A stretch of DNA of 64,000 nucleotides from Prosopocoilus inquinatus (GCA_036172665.1 CM069877.1:15897001-15961000), one strand, 5' to 3'; shown: positions 1-11,685, counted from the stretch's first letter. The notes: a model not told the origin generated them from the sequence alone. A program made the numbers and translations.

Positions 1-1571
1 AATAATGATAACAGAAAATTTGTATCGCCACTAAGTCTAAAGACTTTACAGTGGCCGCACTTAGTGAGTAACGTAAATATAAGGTTGGCAACCATAACTA
101 ACTAAAGGCGATCTTATTCCGTGAAACAACCATAAACAAACAAAAACATAAACATAACCTATGAACATAACAGAAATTCAGTTAAGAGGTACTTAAGTGT
201 GATGTTCTGTGAGTATAATGAATAGTAAGATAAACGTGTAAATGTATAACTCATTTGTTTTGCAAGGTGTTAATTGAGGTTTAAAAACCAAAGTTTCAGC
301 TTGCTTTTCACTTTTTGAAATGATTTTAAATTTTGAAGTTCAGATGGCAAAGTGTTGAACGTCCGTAGAATAGTCACTGCAAGAATTAGCTCACCATATT
401 TGTTGAATGAAGAAGGTACGGTCAAGACACGTGCACATCGTCCTTTTGTGGAGTATCGATGATTACTTGGAATTTTGTATGTAGTAGAGAAGTAGTTCGT
501 AGTTCCTGATAAATTTATCTGCCAGGTATTATCCTTGGAAACCATTGTATCGATAATAGTTTCCTAGGACACTACCTGGTAGATAAGTTTATCCGTAGGT
601 GAAGAAATCGGACCATAGAATAGTAATTGTTTTATATGTAGGATGTTTGCCTCTTTGTACGGATCCCTCACATTGGAGTTGAACGGGAACAAGTGCCTGA
701 CGATGCGATCTTGCATTACTTGGAGGCTGTTTATTAGGTAATCGGATGCCCATCCCCATATTGTAATCCCGTACCTGATCAGGGACCCCACCATTAAGAA
801 ATAAATTAAATGGAGTGTCTGTTATGGAATACATAATTTCAGGTGATTTAAGCGGGAGGCAATAGCTCGTAATCTTCCACGTAAGTGGTCTATATGGTCT
901 TTCCACAAAAATCGATCATCAACCGCTACACCCAAGTATTTGTATGTACTCACGACCTCGATATGCTGTTGACATTTACAATCAGATAGACCGTTGTGTA
1001 GGCAAGATGCGTGGTGATGTGTATTGTTGAAGTTCGTTTTTCTTTTTAGGTGAGGAGAAACGATCTACATCAGTTTGGATTTAGAGGAGTTGATAATGAA
1101 TTGTTTGTCATGGGCCCATTTTTGAAACTGAATAAATTATCTCTGTAGGTAGCTCTCGGCCACACTAAGGTCCTTATGGGAGGCAATGATCGCAGTATCA
1201 TCGGCATAAAGGAAACAGGAGCAGTCATTAAAGCAGTCCACAACGTCGTTCACATATATTAGGTACAATATGGAACCCAAAATGCTTCCTTGGGGCACTC
1301 CGTAGGTAGTATTGGACATATGACTGCAGGTGTTGGATATTTTTACACATGATTTTCTATCTGCCAAATAGTCCAAAAAGCATTCCAGGATTGGCCCTCT
1401 TATTCCTATTTTCTCCAGGCATCCGATGAGGATGGAATGCTTTATATTATCGAAGGCTTTGGTAAAGTCTATAAAAAGCACTAATACATGGCAGCCGTTA
1501 TTCAGCTTCTGGTTGATTAAATCGGCAAAATCTTCTACTCCAAATAAAATTAAGTTAACTTCTATGCACAC
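1..1571 (-). pseudogene. 5'-truncated LINE (non-LTR retrotransposon) reverse transcriptase remnant
   Basis: Minus-strand pieces in different frames read as the second half of a non-LTR retrotransposon ORF2. The 1137-1571 part carries reverse transcriptase blocks: a FIDFTKAFDNIKH block, a GVPQGSILG block and the catalytic LYADDT. The 564-794 part has the typical thumb/connection pattern LIRYGITIWG followed by QDRIVRHLF. The 270-545 part ends in a lysine-rich FQKVKSKLK tail as many LINE proteins do. Reading stops matching upstream of 1571, so the copy is 5'-truncated, which is normal for target-primed reverse transcription. About 255 bp after the last codon would be 3' UTR running out of the window. 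Several frame breaks make it dead. Jockey/CR1-type is likely but the clade is not resolved. Confidence 0.85.
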
Positions 1572-3950
1572 TCCAGGAAGCCCAATGACCTCACTTAATT
1601 CGTCAGGAAAAGGAAGAGCCCGTAATGAAAAACCTAATTAAGAAAAATAAAACAAGCATCGCTGGTTATAAATATCTTATTAATAAAGCTTGTGAAAGCT
1701 TTGAAAATCATAAATTAATGCTTTTGTGTAGGGCGTCTTTTCCCAAAAAACGTACGAAGAGACGTCACATGATCCAAACTGACCAATCACAATATTCTTT
1801 TCGAAAATTCCACAGACATCTGTTACGGTTGTTTTGCAACATCGTCATTATTTTCACTCTCGATAGTTATTCTGTGAACCCGACCCCCCCATCATCTGTT
1901 CTTTATTCTATGATCCGCATGTTGCTAGCGATGAGGCATGTGCCTTTTCTTCTCCTCGATATAATTTTCTGAATTTACGATTGGCTAAATCTGGGCACGT
2001 GGGACGAGCGTTTTCGCGCTCGAAGTGACCATCACGGCATCGACATTACTTGGGTAAATCGTCATATTTTTGTGTGTTTCCTGTTTGGGAGTTAATTTGT
2101 CCGTGTGGACTCGACTACGGTGGTGTCGGTTTCTTAAACCCTTTGACGCAAAGTGCATCCTTGATGATTGGAAAGCCTGTGAAGTTTTACACAGGTAATA
2201 TTATTGCGTAATGTATTGAAACCTTAGCCATATCTTAAAATCTCGCTCTTTTCTTTCTCTTATGCTTTTTTCCTTTACCCTGAGCTTTTATTGTTCGTTC
2301 TACAAGCTCGTTGATTCTTAGTTACTATTACTAACCTCGGCGTACACCTACAGCCGGAGATTCGAAAAATCTTAACTATTGTCTCATTCCTCGGCCTTAT
2401 TTGAGGACTTCGCCGACGTTCTGCGATCAACAGGACTTCATGACCATCTGGATGACAAACAAGAGTTAGCCCGTAAGTGCTTTACACTTTATTTTCGGGA
2501 AAGCGTCATATGATCATATACAGAGTGTGTCAGAAATTTAAATATTCGTTTATTAAAGTTTGGGAAGTTAATTAGAATTGTTACTGAATTAATGTTAGGT
2601 TAATCGAGGCCCTCGAATAACTACAAGTTAAATCTTGATCATTTGAATTAACGTAAGTAGTTGATATAAAGAAATCCAACATTATATTGACTTTGTTTGA
2701 ACAATAAATTGCCAGTCTTTTAGTTTTGTGGTGAAATTATGTTGACCCACCACCACCTACTAGTACAATAGTAAAAGTAAAGACACGTTAGCGAGGCGAT
2801 CCGTTTGTAGAGATGAGCGTTTTGGATTGATAAGGAATCCCGTTGGATAAGTTATCTCTGATGCCCGTAAACCTATATTGTCGCCGTCCGACCCACGGCG
2901 CAATTCTCCACTCGAGCTAGGGAACTCCGCATATAACTACGCACTTTTCTTGCTACACTCCATTCGTGTCGATAACTTGCTAGTTTTCAGGTAAGTGCAA
3001 AGAGTTCGATAGCACATCTGGAAACCCGGCAGCTCGAGATTACACATATCCAAACCCTGCGTTTCGCAATTTCGGAAGAACATTCTTATTTGTCCTGAGA
3101 GCATGTGGAGCTCTTTTGTTTGTAAAATGTTAGTGAGAGGTTGCCTTTAATAAATTTATTATATGCGTCCCTTATAAAAAAGAAAATCCTGATTACATTT
3201 GTTTGTCGTACCTACACAAAAGTATTAATTAATTTTTCTGTTAGCTTTCCGTGCAAAATTAATTTACGTATTGCATTAAATCTCATCAAAAAAGCAAGCA
3301 AAAATAAATAAAAACGCTGTCAGTGTCTTTGGTATTTGCAGCACGCCAGCGGCGGAGGATAATTTTATGTAAGTTGTCTGGGACGTCGTCGTCAAGAATT
3401 CTCTGGAGATTATCTGCAGTCATACTACGGAGGAGGAAGGGGGAGAGCATTCACGTACTGCGTTATTATTGGGGCCATAACTCATCCTACTCGGGAGGCA
3501 AGCAAGCACATCTTGGAAAGAAAGGAAACTTGTTTCGCAACAAAAGTAGTAGATTGTTAGATCGGCGCGGAACATCTGTTTTCCTCTTCCTCCAACGTTC
3601 ATTTTATTAGTGGTTGGACGAAACGTAAAATCGAATGCTCGAAAATGGAAACCGCTTTATTACTATTATTGTTATAAACTAAACACAAACTAGTGCTGAG
3701 CGCAAACGTTTATAGTTTATAGTATATAGAGAGAGTTTGGTGTGTAATATCCGCGTTAAGCTCGTGACTCCGATGAGGTACTGTTAATTATTTTATTAAT
3801 AGGGGTTGGATAATAAAATTTGTCGACTATGCCGATCGCAAGCAATACAGGGGCGAGTGGCCTTAAAGATTAGGAGGAAAGGGTCTCGTATTATTTTACA
3901 AGTGTGATCGACCGCAAGATAAATATTTTCTTGCAACGAATTATGTTGCA
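1572..3950. other. Unassigned DNA with splice-donor-like sites
   Basis: I recognise no gene here. Three good donor-like sites occur on the plus strand: CAGGTAAT near 2195, CCCGTAAGTG near 2473 and a perfect CAGGTAAGTG at 2989. The stretch 2376-2514 is open for about 46 codons (with a readable part FEDFADVLRSTG) and could be an exon fragment, but it has no recognised domain. The ORFs 1625-1972 and 3323-3610 look fortuitous. Confidence 0.3.
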
Positions 3951-4250
3951 GTGTTTCCGGCTCTACTCGATGTCTTTAAACCTACTGGGGCTTTATTCTC
4001 GCATCGATGGAATAAATTCGCAAAAGAATGTAACGTCAAAATGACGTAGTGTTACGCTTTTTTTTGTGCTGATGGAGCATGATTGCAATCTTCCGAGTGA
4101 CTTAGGCTTTCGGACAGTAGATTGCGTACCACTCTCCGATTTAAGGAAGTTCGTGACGCGCTTGTTTGTGCGCGGCGTACTTTGTTTGACGTCATTTGAT
4201 TACACATGCTGACTCGAGGTGAAGAGTTGATTTTGTTTGCTGCAGCCACG

Positions 4251-4335
4251 GCTCGTGCATAACATATTCGGGTACGCTGCACACATACTACTGCATAACA
4301 TATTGGCCGCCTACCCAAATATGTTATGCACGAGC
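4251..4335. repeat. 24 bp near-perfect inverted repeat (hairpin)
   Basis: Arm 4251-4274 begins GCTCGTGCATAACATATT. Arm 4312-4335 is its reverse complement with one mismatch out of 24. The 37 bp loop holds a third partial copy, GCATAACATATT, near 4293. No flanking duplication was seen. It could be a small MITE or an imperfect inverted duplication. Confidence 0.7.
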
Positions 4336-4499
4336 AGTCGCTGGTTTGCGGTGATAAAAGTTTGTGTGTACCCCCCCTTTTTTGGGCCCTGTCACCTCGA
4401 GGGAGTTGTTGCGAATCTGTTGACCTGTAACTTCTTAGGGCTCGTTGGTTCGCCGACGAGTTGAGTAGTTTTCTTGTCCTTTCCCGCCACTGTTGTACA

Positions 4500-5660
4500 T
4501 GGGCCATTTGTTGAGTTTTCGTTTATTCGTGGCGTTTTATTAATTTGAGTTTGTTTCCCTTTTTCTAAAGGAACTTGGTACGGGGTCTATTTCCTGCCCA
4601 TCTGATTGTGTGGAAGCCGTCTTTACCAAGCTTGCGAGTCCGACGTCGCATTCCATCTCCGTTTCTTTTTTATGACGTTGACACTTCAAGAACAACCACC
4701 GCCCGAGTGGAGAAGACTCTTTATCTGCCGTCCTGAAAACATCGCAGGTGAAATACGAGTGGAATTTTCTCACCACATAAGATTATTTTTTTTTGTCTCT
4801 CCGTTCAACTTCCGACGTTGCGTGGAACGTCGCGTTGGTACGTGGTTGACGTGCTCTTCCATCGAACGGCACGGTTTTTGAATTTTTGACTTTTTGCTGC
4901 GGTGGCCTTACTTTAATTTTGCCCAACATCTCGTTAGCTCAAATTTTTGCGGTTTTCCCTGTAATTTATTCTCGTTTGAAGTTTCTTTTACACGTGTTTA
5001 TTTTGATAGTTTACCTTGTTCAGATTTCATGTTTTGATTTGTGGCTTCTTCAGAGCAGTAGTTTTGTGTCTCCTTCAGAACAGTTATTTCATTTGCTAAT
5101 AATTTTTTAACGTTTTCCGCGTTGTCGCGCTTCATGCGTCACGCGCAATCTTGTTTATTTTGCGCTTTTGCTGTTTTAAAATTTCCTACTGATGTTGTGC
5201 CCAGACGCCAGAGTACTCTCTTAGAAGCAACGTTCGCCTTGTTTTGGGCGTTGTTCTTTTTACTTTTTCAATTAAGAAAGCGGCGGAGCACTCCGTCTGG
5301 GTCTTTGTTTTTTTTGTGAATGTTTTTGGCGATTGCCTGGCTGAACAAACTGCTTTTTGGCCATAACGAACTTTGTTTATTTTTGGGGTATCATTTTAAC
5401 AATTTTGGGTTTGTCTGTCCTTGGGGAGGGAGGTTCCTTCTGCGCCTTTTGGGGTACACTGTTGAGAAATCGGGTCCAAGGGGGACGAGAACGTCTAAGA
5501 ACACACCTTCCCGGCCGTGTGTTCCTCTGTCACATTTAAGGGGCGTAGCATTTCTAGAGTTTTCCCAAGCCATCTCCACTGAGTGGCCACCCTTACGCAA
5601 CTCCAATTTTCCATCTGGTTTTTGGGAGGACAACCGACGTGACTTCGATGCCAAGGTATG
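4500..5660 (+). other. T-rich LTR-like or leader-like tract, origin uncertain
   Basis: The plus strand is unusually T-rich and CG-containing compared with the surroundings, resembling the U3-R-U5 composition of the gypsy LTR at 57.9-59.1 kb. A TGCGCCTTTTGGGG stretch near 5435 loosely resembles the primer-site region of that element (TGGCGCCTTTTT at 59109). A donor-like AAGGTATGTTA lies near 5655. No terminal repeats or target duplication were found. The overlapping ORFs (for example 5320-5784) have no recognised domain. Confidence 0.25.
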
Positions 5661-5929
5661 TTACGGGTTGACGCAAGCCCTCTCACTTCTCCGGAGCGAG
5701 ACAATCGCGCCAAAGTCTCGGTTTGGATTGACAAACGAGAGAGAGGTGACAGTAGATTCTCATACGAACCTATATGAATCGTAAGAGAATTACGTCATTT
5801 GGACGTCACGTTCTCGTGCGAGTTTGTTGCTTCGTTTCGAGAATCAAGCCCCTGGCTTCTCCGGAAAGAGATTTCGACTTAAAATTTTTTCACACCTCAC
5901 CTTTCTGACACCTGTGAGGAAATTATGCA

Positions 5930-6350
5930 CCCACGACCGTCTCCGGTCATTTGGGCTATTTGTGGTCACATCTCTGTTACTTTAAATCGAGCAATACAGT
6001 GCTTTAGTTATTAATCCATCTCAATTTCATCTAATAGCTATTTATTACGCTCGAGTGGGCTATTTTTTCTTGAATGACTTATTTGCCGTTAAGGCGCGAG
6101 TGTAATGCATAGTTTTATCCAATGCCTGTTTATCATGAAGTCATAATAATGCCGATTTTGAATAACAGTTTAATTTTGGGTCCATAATTCCACTAGTGTT
6201 TTATAGATGTCATAATAATTTAAAATCGGCATTATTATGACTTCATAATAAACAGGTGTTCGATAAGACTTATTTTAGACTAGTCTTTGTTTATATTATT
6301 AAAAGAAGATAAAACTTAGCAAGAGTTTTTTTTCTTCTACTATTCGACTT
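5930..6350. repeat. Duplicated unit, copy A, split by a 243 bp insertion
   Basis: This copy matches 6712-6905 over about 190 bp (shared strings include GATCGAGCAAT, CAGTGCTTTA, CATCTCAA, ACTTATTTTAGACT and AAGATAAAACTT). Relative to copy B, positions of about 6025-6267 are extra and contain the palindromic element at 6125-6256. The two copies lie about 780 bp apart in direct orientation. Confidence 0.7.
6125..6256. mobile_element. Palindromic MITE or foldback element, 35 bp arms
   Basis: Arms 6125-6159 and 6222-6256 are reverse complements with one mismatch in 35, starting CCTGTTTAT and separated by 62 bp. It sits inside a 243 bp insertion that breaks a duplicated unit, so mobility or insertion is supported by the intact paralogue at 6712-6905. 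No clear target-site duplication was found and there is no coding capacity. Confidence 0.7.
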
Positions 6351-6711
6351 CGTTTGAATTGAGCCTGGGTACGTGGCGAACCAATTCTATCGGCTGTATA
6401 TAGGAAGGGTTAATTTTGAGGATAACGTGATCATGGGAAAGTGTTCAAGGCCGGCTTGATTTTCAGCAGGATAAAAATACTGGCATCGGATGGTAAGAAG
6501 TATCAGAGGTCCGAAATTTTGGCATACATAAAATAACCAACCAAAATAAATAGATAATAAAATTAAAAAAAAATAGTAGCAGCAGTTTGATACTTGTGCA
6601 AAGATTATTCACTTATGAAGAGGAAAAAGAATTCAGGCCAGTTTGTGTTGGACGCTTTTTAAGCCGAATGCACTATTTAGTCCTGCCACTTTTCTGCAGG
6701 ACGAGGCTCTT

Positions 6712-6905
6712 ACCCCCGCTCATGACCATCTCTGCTGACTCGGGCTATTTATCGTCGCATCTCTGGTACTTTAGATCGAGCAATTCAGTGCTTTATTTCA
6801 TCTCAAACAAAACTTATTTTAGACTGTGTTTAGTTACATTATTAAAAAAGATAAAACTTTACTAGAAACACTTTATGAAGGGACTTCTTTTATTTGACTT
6901 CGTTC
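6712..6905. repeat. Duplicated unit, copy B, without the insertion
   Basis: Direct-repeat partner of 5930-6350. It preserves the arrangement before insertion of the palindromic element: CATCTCAA runs straight into the ACTTATTTTAGACT segment. Confidence 0.65.
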
Positions 6906-6909
6906 ATGC

Positions 6910-7920
6910 GGTGAATCGTTTTGTATCTCCAAATCCGTCATGTGCGCCGGCAAAAACTAACAGCAATTTTCCTCGAAGCAGAAACAGTTTTTCGGACTGT
7001 TATATTCGTGACGATACACGCCAGGGTAAAAAGGAGAACGGAAATACGCGTCGTTCTTACCGCCCCCTTCCGCTGCTCGCATTGTTATATTGATTTATTA
7101 GCCGCCATTTATGTTGCGATAAATATCGAACCTCTGTATTATTTTCCGACTGTAAAAAGGACTCGCGAATTTCACGTGAAAGTGCCATTTGTCTCATTCC
7201 GAAGACATATTTGTTCTCAGATGCGGGCACCAGAAACAGTAATCCTGATTGCTCCGGAAATCCCCTGACGTTTATTTTCCTTTCGCTATTGATCTTTTGC
7301 ATTTGTGTAATGCTTCCTGTCGAATCGGATGAATGGAAGTTTAAATAAATATATTTTTTTATTAAATAGAAAGCAATTTAAAGAAAAACTACGTCCAGTT
7401 GTTACGGTTTAAAATTCATCTGTATACATTAGTTTGTTTCACACGATTTCAAAAAAAATTCACAATCAAACTAAAGAAGTGACACGACAGGCAAATAATA
7501 GCTCTATTTCACTCATTCAGTGCATAATTCCGTTGTCATACACTTTGTAAGAAGGTTCTTACCGTTTTGGTTGCCTTAGCACAGTATAGTCGGAGGCTGA
7601 GGTGAATTCTGAGGGATAACTTTTTGAACACACAGAAAAGTTGTGTAATACTTGAAAGGAAAAATACATAATGTAACCATACAAAAGTTATTGAGCGCCA
7701 AGTAATCTCTTTAAACTATAATTACTAAAACAGTCCGGCAAAAATGAAATCATTTAAGATTAAATTTTCTCTCTCCGTAACGATAATTGAAAAATCAGAA
7801 GTGCAGATGAAAAATGGTATAACTAAAAAGTACACAATATAACATAAGTGATTAATGACTAAAATTAAAGTAAAGCTCAAACTATTTACAATTAGCCAAA
7901 ACTAAATTTAACGTAATGTT
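6910..7920. other. No recognisable feature
   Basis: AT-rich single-copy-looking DNA. Short ORFs (6875-7093, 6921-7268, 7057-7302) overlap each other on both strands and have no recognised motif. Confidence 0.4.
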
Positions 7921-7921
7921 T

Positions 7922-7992
7922 TTCAGAAAAATTTTTGTGCAAATCGTTTTTGATTGCAGCGAGAAGATGTCGCTATTTTATCTGTTCGTAAT
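7922..7992. repeat. Fragment of hammerhead-like hairpin family (H1)
   Basis: Contains TTTTGTGCAAATCGTTTTTG, ATTGCAG, then the reverse complement of the family's other end (GATGTCGCTATTTTATCTG). The ribozyme-like core is missing, so only the two terminal modules are joined. Confidence 0.6.
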
Positions 7993-8019
7993 GGTTTTCC
8001 TTACTTTATAGGAAAGTGA

Positions 8020-8226
8020 CCTAACGTTTACATAATATTGCCTGTTGACAAACAAAAAAATAATCTTTAAATAAAAGTTTTCATATACCTGCGGCACGAT
8101 AAGTGTTCTCTGACAATAAAAAATTAACGGTAAGGGAAAGTCTTCGTATACGGAACGATATACGAATATGTCCTTTGACATTAACAATATCAACTTTAAG
8201 GGAAATTGCATATAAGGGACGATACT
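8020..8226. repeat. Degenerate tandem repeat, unit about 63 bp
   Basis: Two clear units start at about 8085 and 8148, with a third beginning at 8211 and a very decayed one before. Each has a GGNACGATA block, a TCTNTGACA block and a TAAGGGAAA block at the same spacing. Confidence 0.6.
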
Positions 8227-8279
8227 AAAAAAAAGTGATGTGATTTCTTACTCATCCGATCCGATACTTGACATGAGGA

Positions 8280-8640
8280 AGCTCATCTCCCAACGCAGAA
8301 ACTTCACGGCTTCAATATTCATTTCTTCGCGACAACAAACGCAGAAAATTCTTAAACGACGTACGCAGTAAATATTCTTGGCTCCAATATTCAAACGAGA
8401 CAACGGAGGAAGAAAATCTTCACAGCTCCATTCCTTCAAATGATACAACGCAAAATCTGGCAAAATCGTTTACAACTTCGCATAAACGACAGACTGCTTT
8501 GTCTGAATCATTCAAGATTAGAAAAAGGCTGTAGAAAAACTTGCGGTAGTAGAAAACGTCCTGTAGTAGAAAAAGTAGCTGCGCCAACCAGTATACAGCA
8601 TCCGGTAGTAGAAAAACTCAACGTAAATATTTAGATTTAG
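8280..8640. repeat. Short degenerate repeats
   Basis: At 8280-8440 a 35-42 bp motif around CTTCANNGCTCCAATATTC recurs about four times. At 8515-8640 the motif GTAGTAGAAAA recurs three or more times. Both are too degraded to class. Confidence 0.4.
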
Positions 8641-8987
8641 AAAATATTTTCCTAATCAACCAAATTAAAGTACAAGGCAGTTACTTACAGTCTTTTGCTA
8701 GTTTTTCTGATGAAGAATGTATCCGAACACGTGCTTGCGGCGGGGAGGAAACTTGACGAGAACGTTGCAGTATTTCGTACGATAAACGATGGTTCAATTG
8801 GGAGATTTACGAAACCGCCGGACCCAACAAAAATGCACAAATTGCACTCGCAAACAACGCGTCTGCAAAATGGAGGTAACAGAATCACAATGTCGTGAGA
8901 TGAACTCTCAAAGGGAACGAAATACGTCAGGAAAAGCACTACGTCATTTCCGCTACGTCAATAGAAGGAAACTGGTATTGCATCTGT

Positions 8988-9299
8988 CAGGTTGCCTCGT
9001 TCCCATTTAATATGCAATTTGAAACGTCCTCCCCGCATAAGTTACCCCTGACATTACACGAAACTTCTATCCATCACAGTGAAGTAAATAGAGTGAGTTT
9101 TAATCCGTTTCCTAAAGCTTAATCTAATTCACTAAAAATGGAATCAATTCTATGGCCCTGTTGATCAAATAACGCAAAAATCTGGTTAATACGCCCAATG
9201 GAATTTATCACGTGACGTGACGTAACGAGACATGCACCCTCTGTCTCCTCCGCTTATCAAGGCAACCTTCTAACACATAGCTCAGCTCTACCAACCTTG
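8988..9299 (-). mobile_element. MITE with CAAGGTTG ends, copy 1 (312 bp)
   Basis: Ends are CAGGTTGCC at 8988 and CCAACCTTG at 9299. The interior matches, in reverse, 57555-57852 (shared: TTAGATTAAGCTT, TTTACTTCA, TTTTTGCNTTA, AGAAGGTTGCCTTGAT). Further partial copies lie at 53269-53372 and 55712-56028. Short TIRs, a constant length of about 300 bp and no ORF make it a non-autonomous DNA element; the superfamily is not assigned. Confidence 0.75.
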
Positions 9300-9722
9300 A
9301 TTTGTTCGACCGCTGGCGATATCTAATGATTAATTTTCGAAAGTTAGAGTAGAATAACCGCAGAGTATGACTGAAAAAAGGTTTGTCACTAAGATGACAA
9401 CGTTCGCATTTAAATTAAACCCGAAACAAAAGTCGCGAGAAATAAGATTTTCAACGAAGAATTCACGGAATAAAATTAAAGAATGTAAAGAAACAGTTAG
9501 TGAAAAATATGAATGTTACAGTCATCTATAACAATTGAATTATTACACTTCAGTGTCTTCGGCGTCGCTTGCGGTTCACGCGGCAGTTGCCTAAGTTTCG
9601 TTTTTAGAAGACGTAAATTTTCAAGAAGGAATCTGTCGTTTTTTGCAAATTTTTAGTATAGCTGAATTGAATTTGGTGATTGATTTGATGATTACTGTAG
9701 CATTTCTCTATACGGACAGATC
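9300..9722. other. No recognisable feature
   Basis: AT-rich DNA between the CAAGGTTG MITE and the decayed LTR/leader. I saw no coding or repeat signal in it. Confidence 0.35.
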
Positions 9723-10950
9723 ATGCTACCTACCTGTTCAGGTGTCAGCGAGTTAACACCGTGACGGACGTTTCGGTGTCACCGACCAGCTTCAATGGGA
9801 CGGGGTGGGAACTTTCAAACCTTACGCGAAAAGCCAAGGCGCCACTTAAGTTTTTTGGCAAAAGGATCCGCGGGGAAAATTAAGAAAACGCGACTCATCC
9901 AAAATAATTTCAAAATAAATACCCTTGAATTAACTAAACCAATTGAACAAGTCACAACAGCAACTAATAACTCAATTTACAATAATTCAGTTTAGCATTA
10001 GCACAAACTTATAACAGTATTAAATTAAAATGAGAAATTTCCCGCACACAAATGTCAAGAAAGGAAAAGAACAGTCACTGCGCAAGAATCGAATGGGCAA
10101 AAAGGAAATAAATACGCTTTACCAGTATGTCCAGAAGGGACCTTAATCAAATAACAAAAATTTGCTTCGCTCGATTTCGCAAAAGTGCTTAATGTTGAGT
10201 ACAACACCAATTCAAAATAAAATAATTAACTCGTCGAGAAGCAACAGTGAAATATAAATATGAAAATAATAAGTCCGACCTTTTGTCGTCTGTCGTTCCT
10301 CGCGTCTCGTTCGCTTCGAGATGATAGCCAGCAAGACCGAACGTTAACCTTGAGTAGGGCAATTGCCGTTCGACGGCCGGGAACAGAGCAGGCGAACGTG
10401 ATTTGTTCGCCTCCTTCTGCTTCGTCAAGGTCGCGCCACCGTCGGTGAAGTATCCCGAAGGTAGTGGAGCGCAAAGAGTAAGCACGTGGCGGCGACGTGC
10501 GACATGAGGGGGTAGATAAGTTAAACGGACAGCAAAAATAAAAAGCCTGTTCATAGGATTTCAAATATCGAACAGGTTTGGAAAAATGCCGGGCGACATT
10601 TATGCATGAAGTGACTGTGGATTAAGCCGAAGCAAAGCCGAAGCAGTAACTTCTCAAACTGGAGTAAGTTTACACAAACATTAACACCAACGGGATAACA
10701 CCCACACCAACTAGCATACGGTCACTTCAGAGAGAGCAGCGAGAATGAATGTTTTAACTTCGTTCGGAGTATTAGAGGTGGGATGAAAGAAAAGAAAGAG
10801 AACAAAGCGTCAAAGCCAATCACTGTAAAATATTATGTAAGCATCAGCCAACGAGACCAAAATATCAAGTGTCGGCTATCATGCTCGAACCGATTATCGA
10901 CATGATTACGCCACACTTTGCAATGTCGAACGCTTCGTAGCAAAAAAAGA
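9723..10950 (-). mobile_element. Decayed LTR plus leader related to the gypsy element at 57.9-59.3 kb
   Basis: On the minus strand, 9900 to 9725 aligns with 59070-59235. Shared blocks in order are CGCGTTTTCTTAA, a CCGCGG block, GTGGCGCC (plus coordinates 9838-9844), CCCACCCCGTC, CGAAAC followed by CGTCACG, and AGGTAGGTAGCA. Further upstream (plus 9845-10950) the composition matches an LTR but the alignment is weak. Because homology continues past the primer-site position into the leader, this is a truncated element and not a solo LTR. The outer boundary is uncertain. No polyprotein follows. Confidence 0.55.
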
Positions 10951-11243
10951 ACCATTCCAAATGCCGAAGAAAAGTAGTTCTAACAATCTCCCAATCTTTT
11001 CTTCATAAACAGTGTACCAGGAGGCTGTAAAAATGGAAATAGATTCTCCTCCAGGCGGCTATAAAGCTAGTGCATTGCGTAGACCGTCATTTGCTACTAT
11101 CCCAATTTCAATCACGTGGACGTCTTCTCCGATTTTTACAATCTCTTGGCAACGCTGTTCATAAATCAATTTAAAACAATTTTCCCCATAACAAACTTTC
11201 CAGAGAAATCCGCCACGGAGGGAGAGAAACAAACGGGCGAACG

Positions 11244-11309
11244 AAGCCGAAACAGCTGTCCAGAGGCTGCTCGAGATTTTCACTGCAATCAAGAACGATT
11301 TGCACAATA
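11244..11309 (+). repeat. Hammerhead-like hairpin family, 3' half (H2)
   Basis: Reads GCCGAAACAGCTGTC then CAGAGGCTGCTCGAG and ATTTTCACTGCAATC. This is the GAAA, the palindromic stem III, a canonical GTC triplet ending at 11260 and the 3' strand of stem I. The upstream CTGANGA half is not recognisable, so this copy cannot fold completely. Confidence 0.6.
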
Positions 11310-11462
11310 ATTTTTTTTTATAAAAACTTAACAATTTCAATTTTTTTAATACTGATGTAAGGACCCAAGTTTCCTAACTGTGCGCAAAAATAAAAGAAAA
11401 TAATCTTATTTAATGTTTCGGGCTGAGTCGAAGCTTTTATTTACTAACAATTAGTCAAGATC

Positions 11463-11685
11463 ATATTTGAAATGGATATCCTAGCCGTAATCTTAATCCA
11501 TCTCAAAAGAGAATATTTGAGGCGGACGGTTCAGCCATGACTTTAATCAATCTCAAGAAAATATTTGATTTGGTCCCCTAGTCAAGATCTTAATCTATCT
11601 TAACAGTATATTTGATGCGCATGTCTTTGCTAACTCAAGAAAATATCTGATTTGGACGTTTTAGTAGTGACCTTTATTATTAAAG
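11463..11685. repeat. Degenerate tandem repeat, unit about 48 bp, five copies
   Basis: Units start with ATATTTGA (or ATATCTGA) at 11463, 11513, 11561, 11608 and 11643, giving lengths of 50, 48, 47 and 35 bp plus a partial. Each carries a TTAATCNATCTCAA-like end in the longer units. The fourth unit has an internal deletion. Confidence 0.75.

Noticed and set aside
1625..1972. Plus-strand ORF of 115 codons
   Set aside because: Low-complexity lysine-rich start and hydrophobic tail, no motif, next to a LINE break point.
4052..4507. Minus-strand ORF of 151 codons
   Set aside because: Runs across the 4251-4335 hairpin, has no recognised motif, and has stop-free overlap with the plus-strand ORF; composition suggests chance.
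5320..5784. Plus-strand ORF of 154 codons with overlapping ORFs on both strands
   Set aside because: Four ORFs overlap in a GC-richer tract, none with a domain, so low stop frequency is the better explanation.
10189..10564. Three overlapping ORFs up to 121 codons
   Set aside because: Lie in the decayed LTR; no motif; both strands open.
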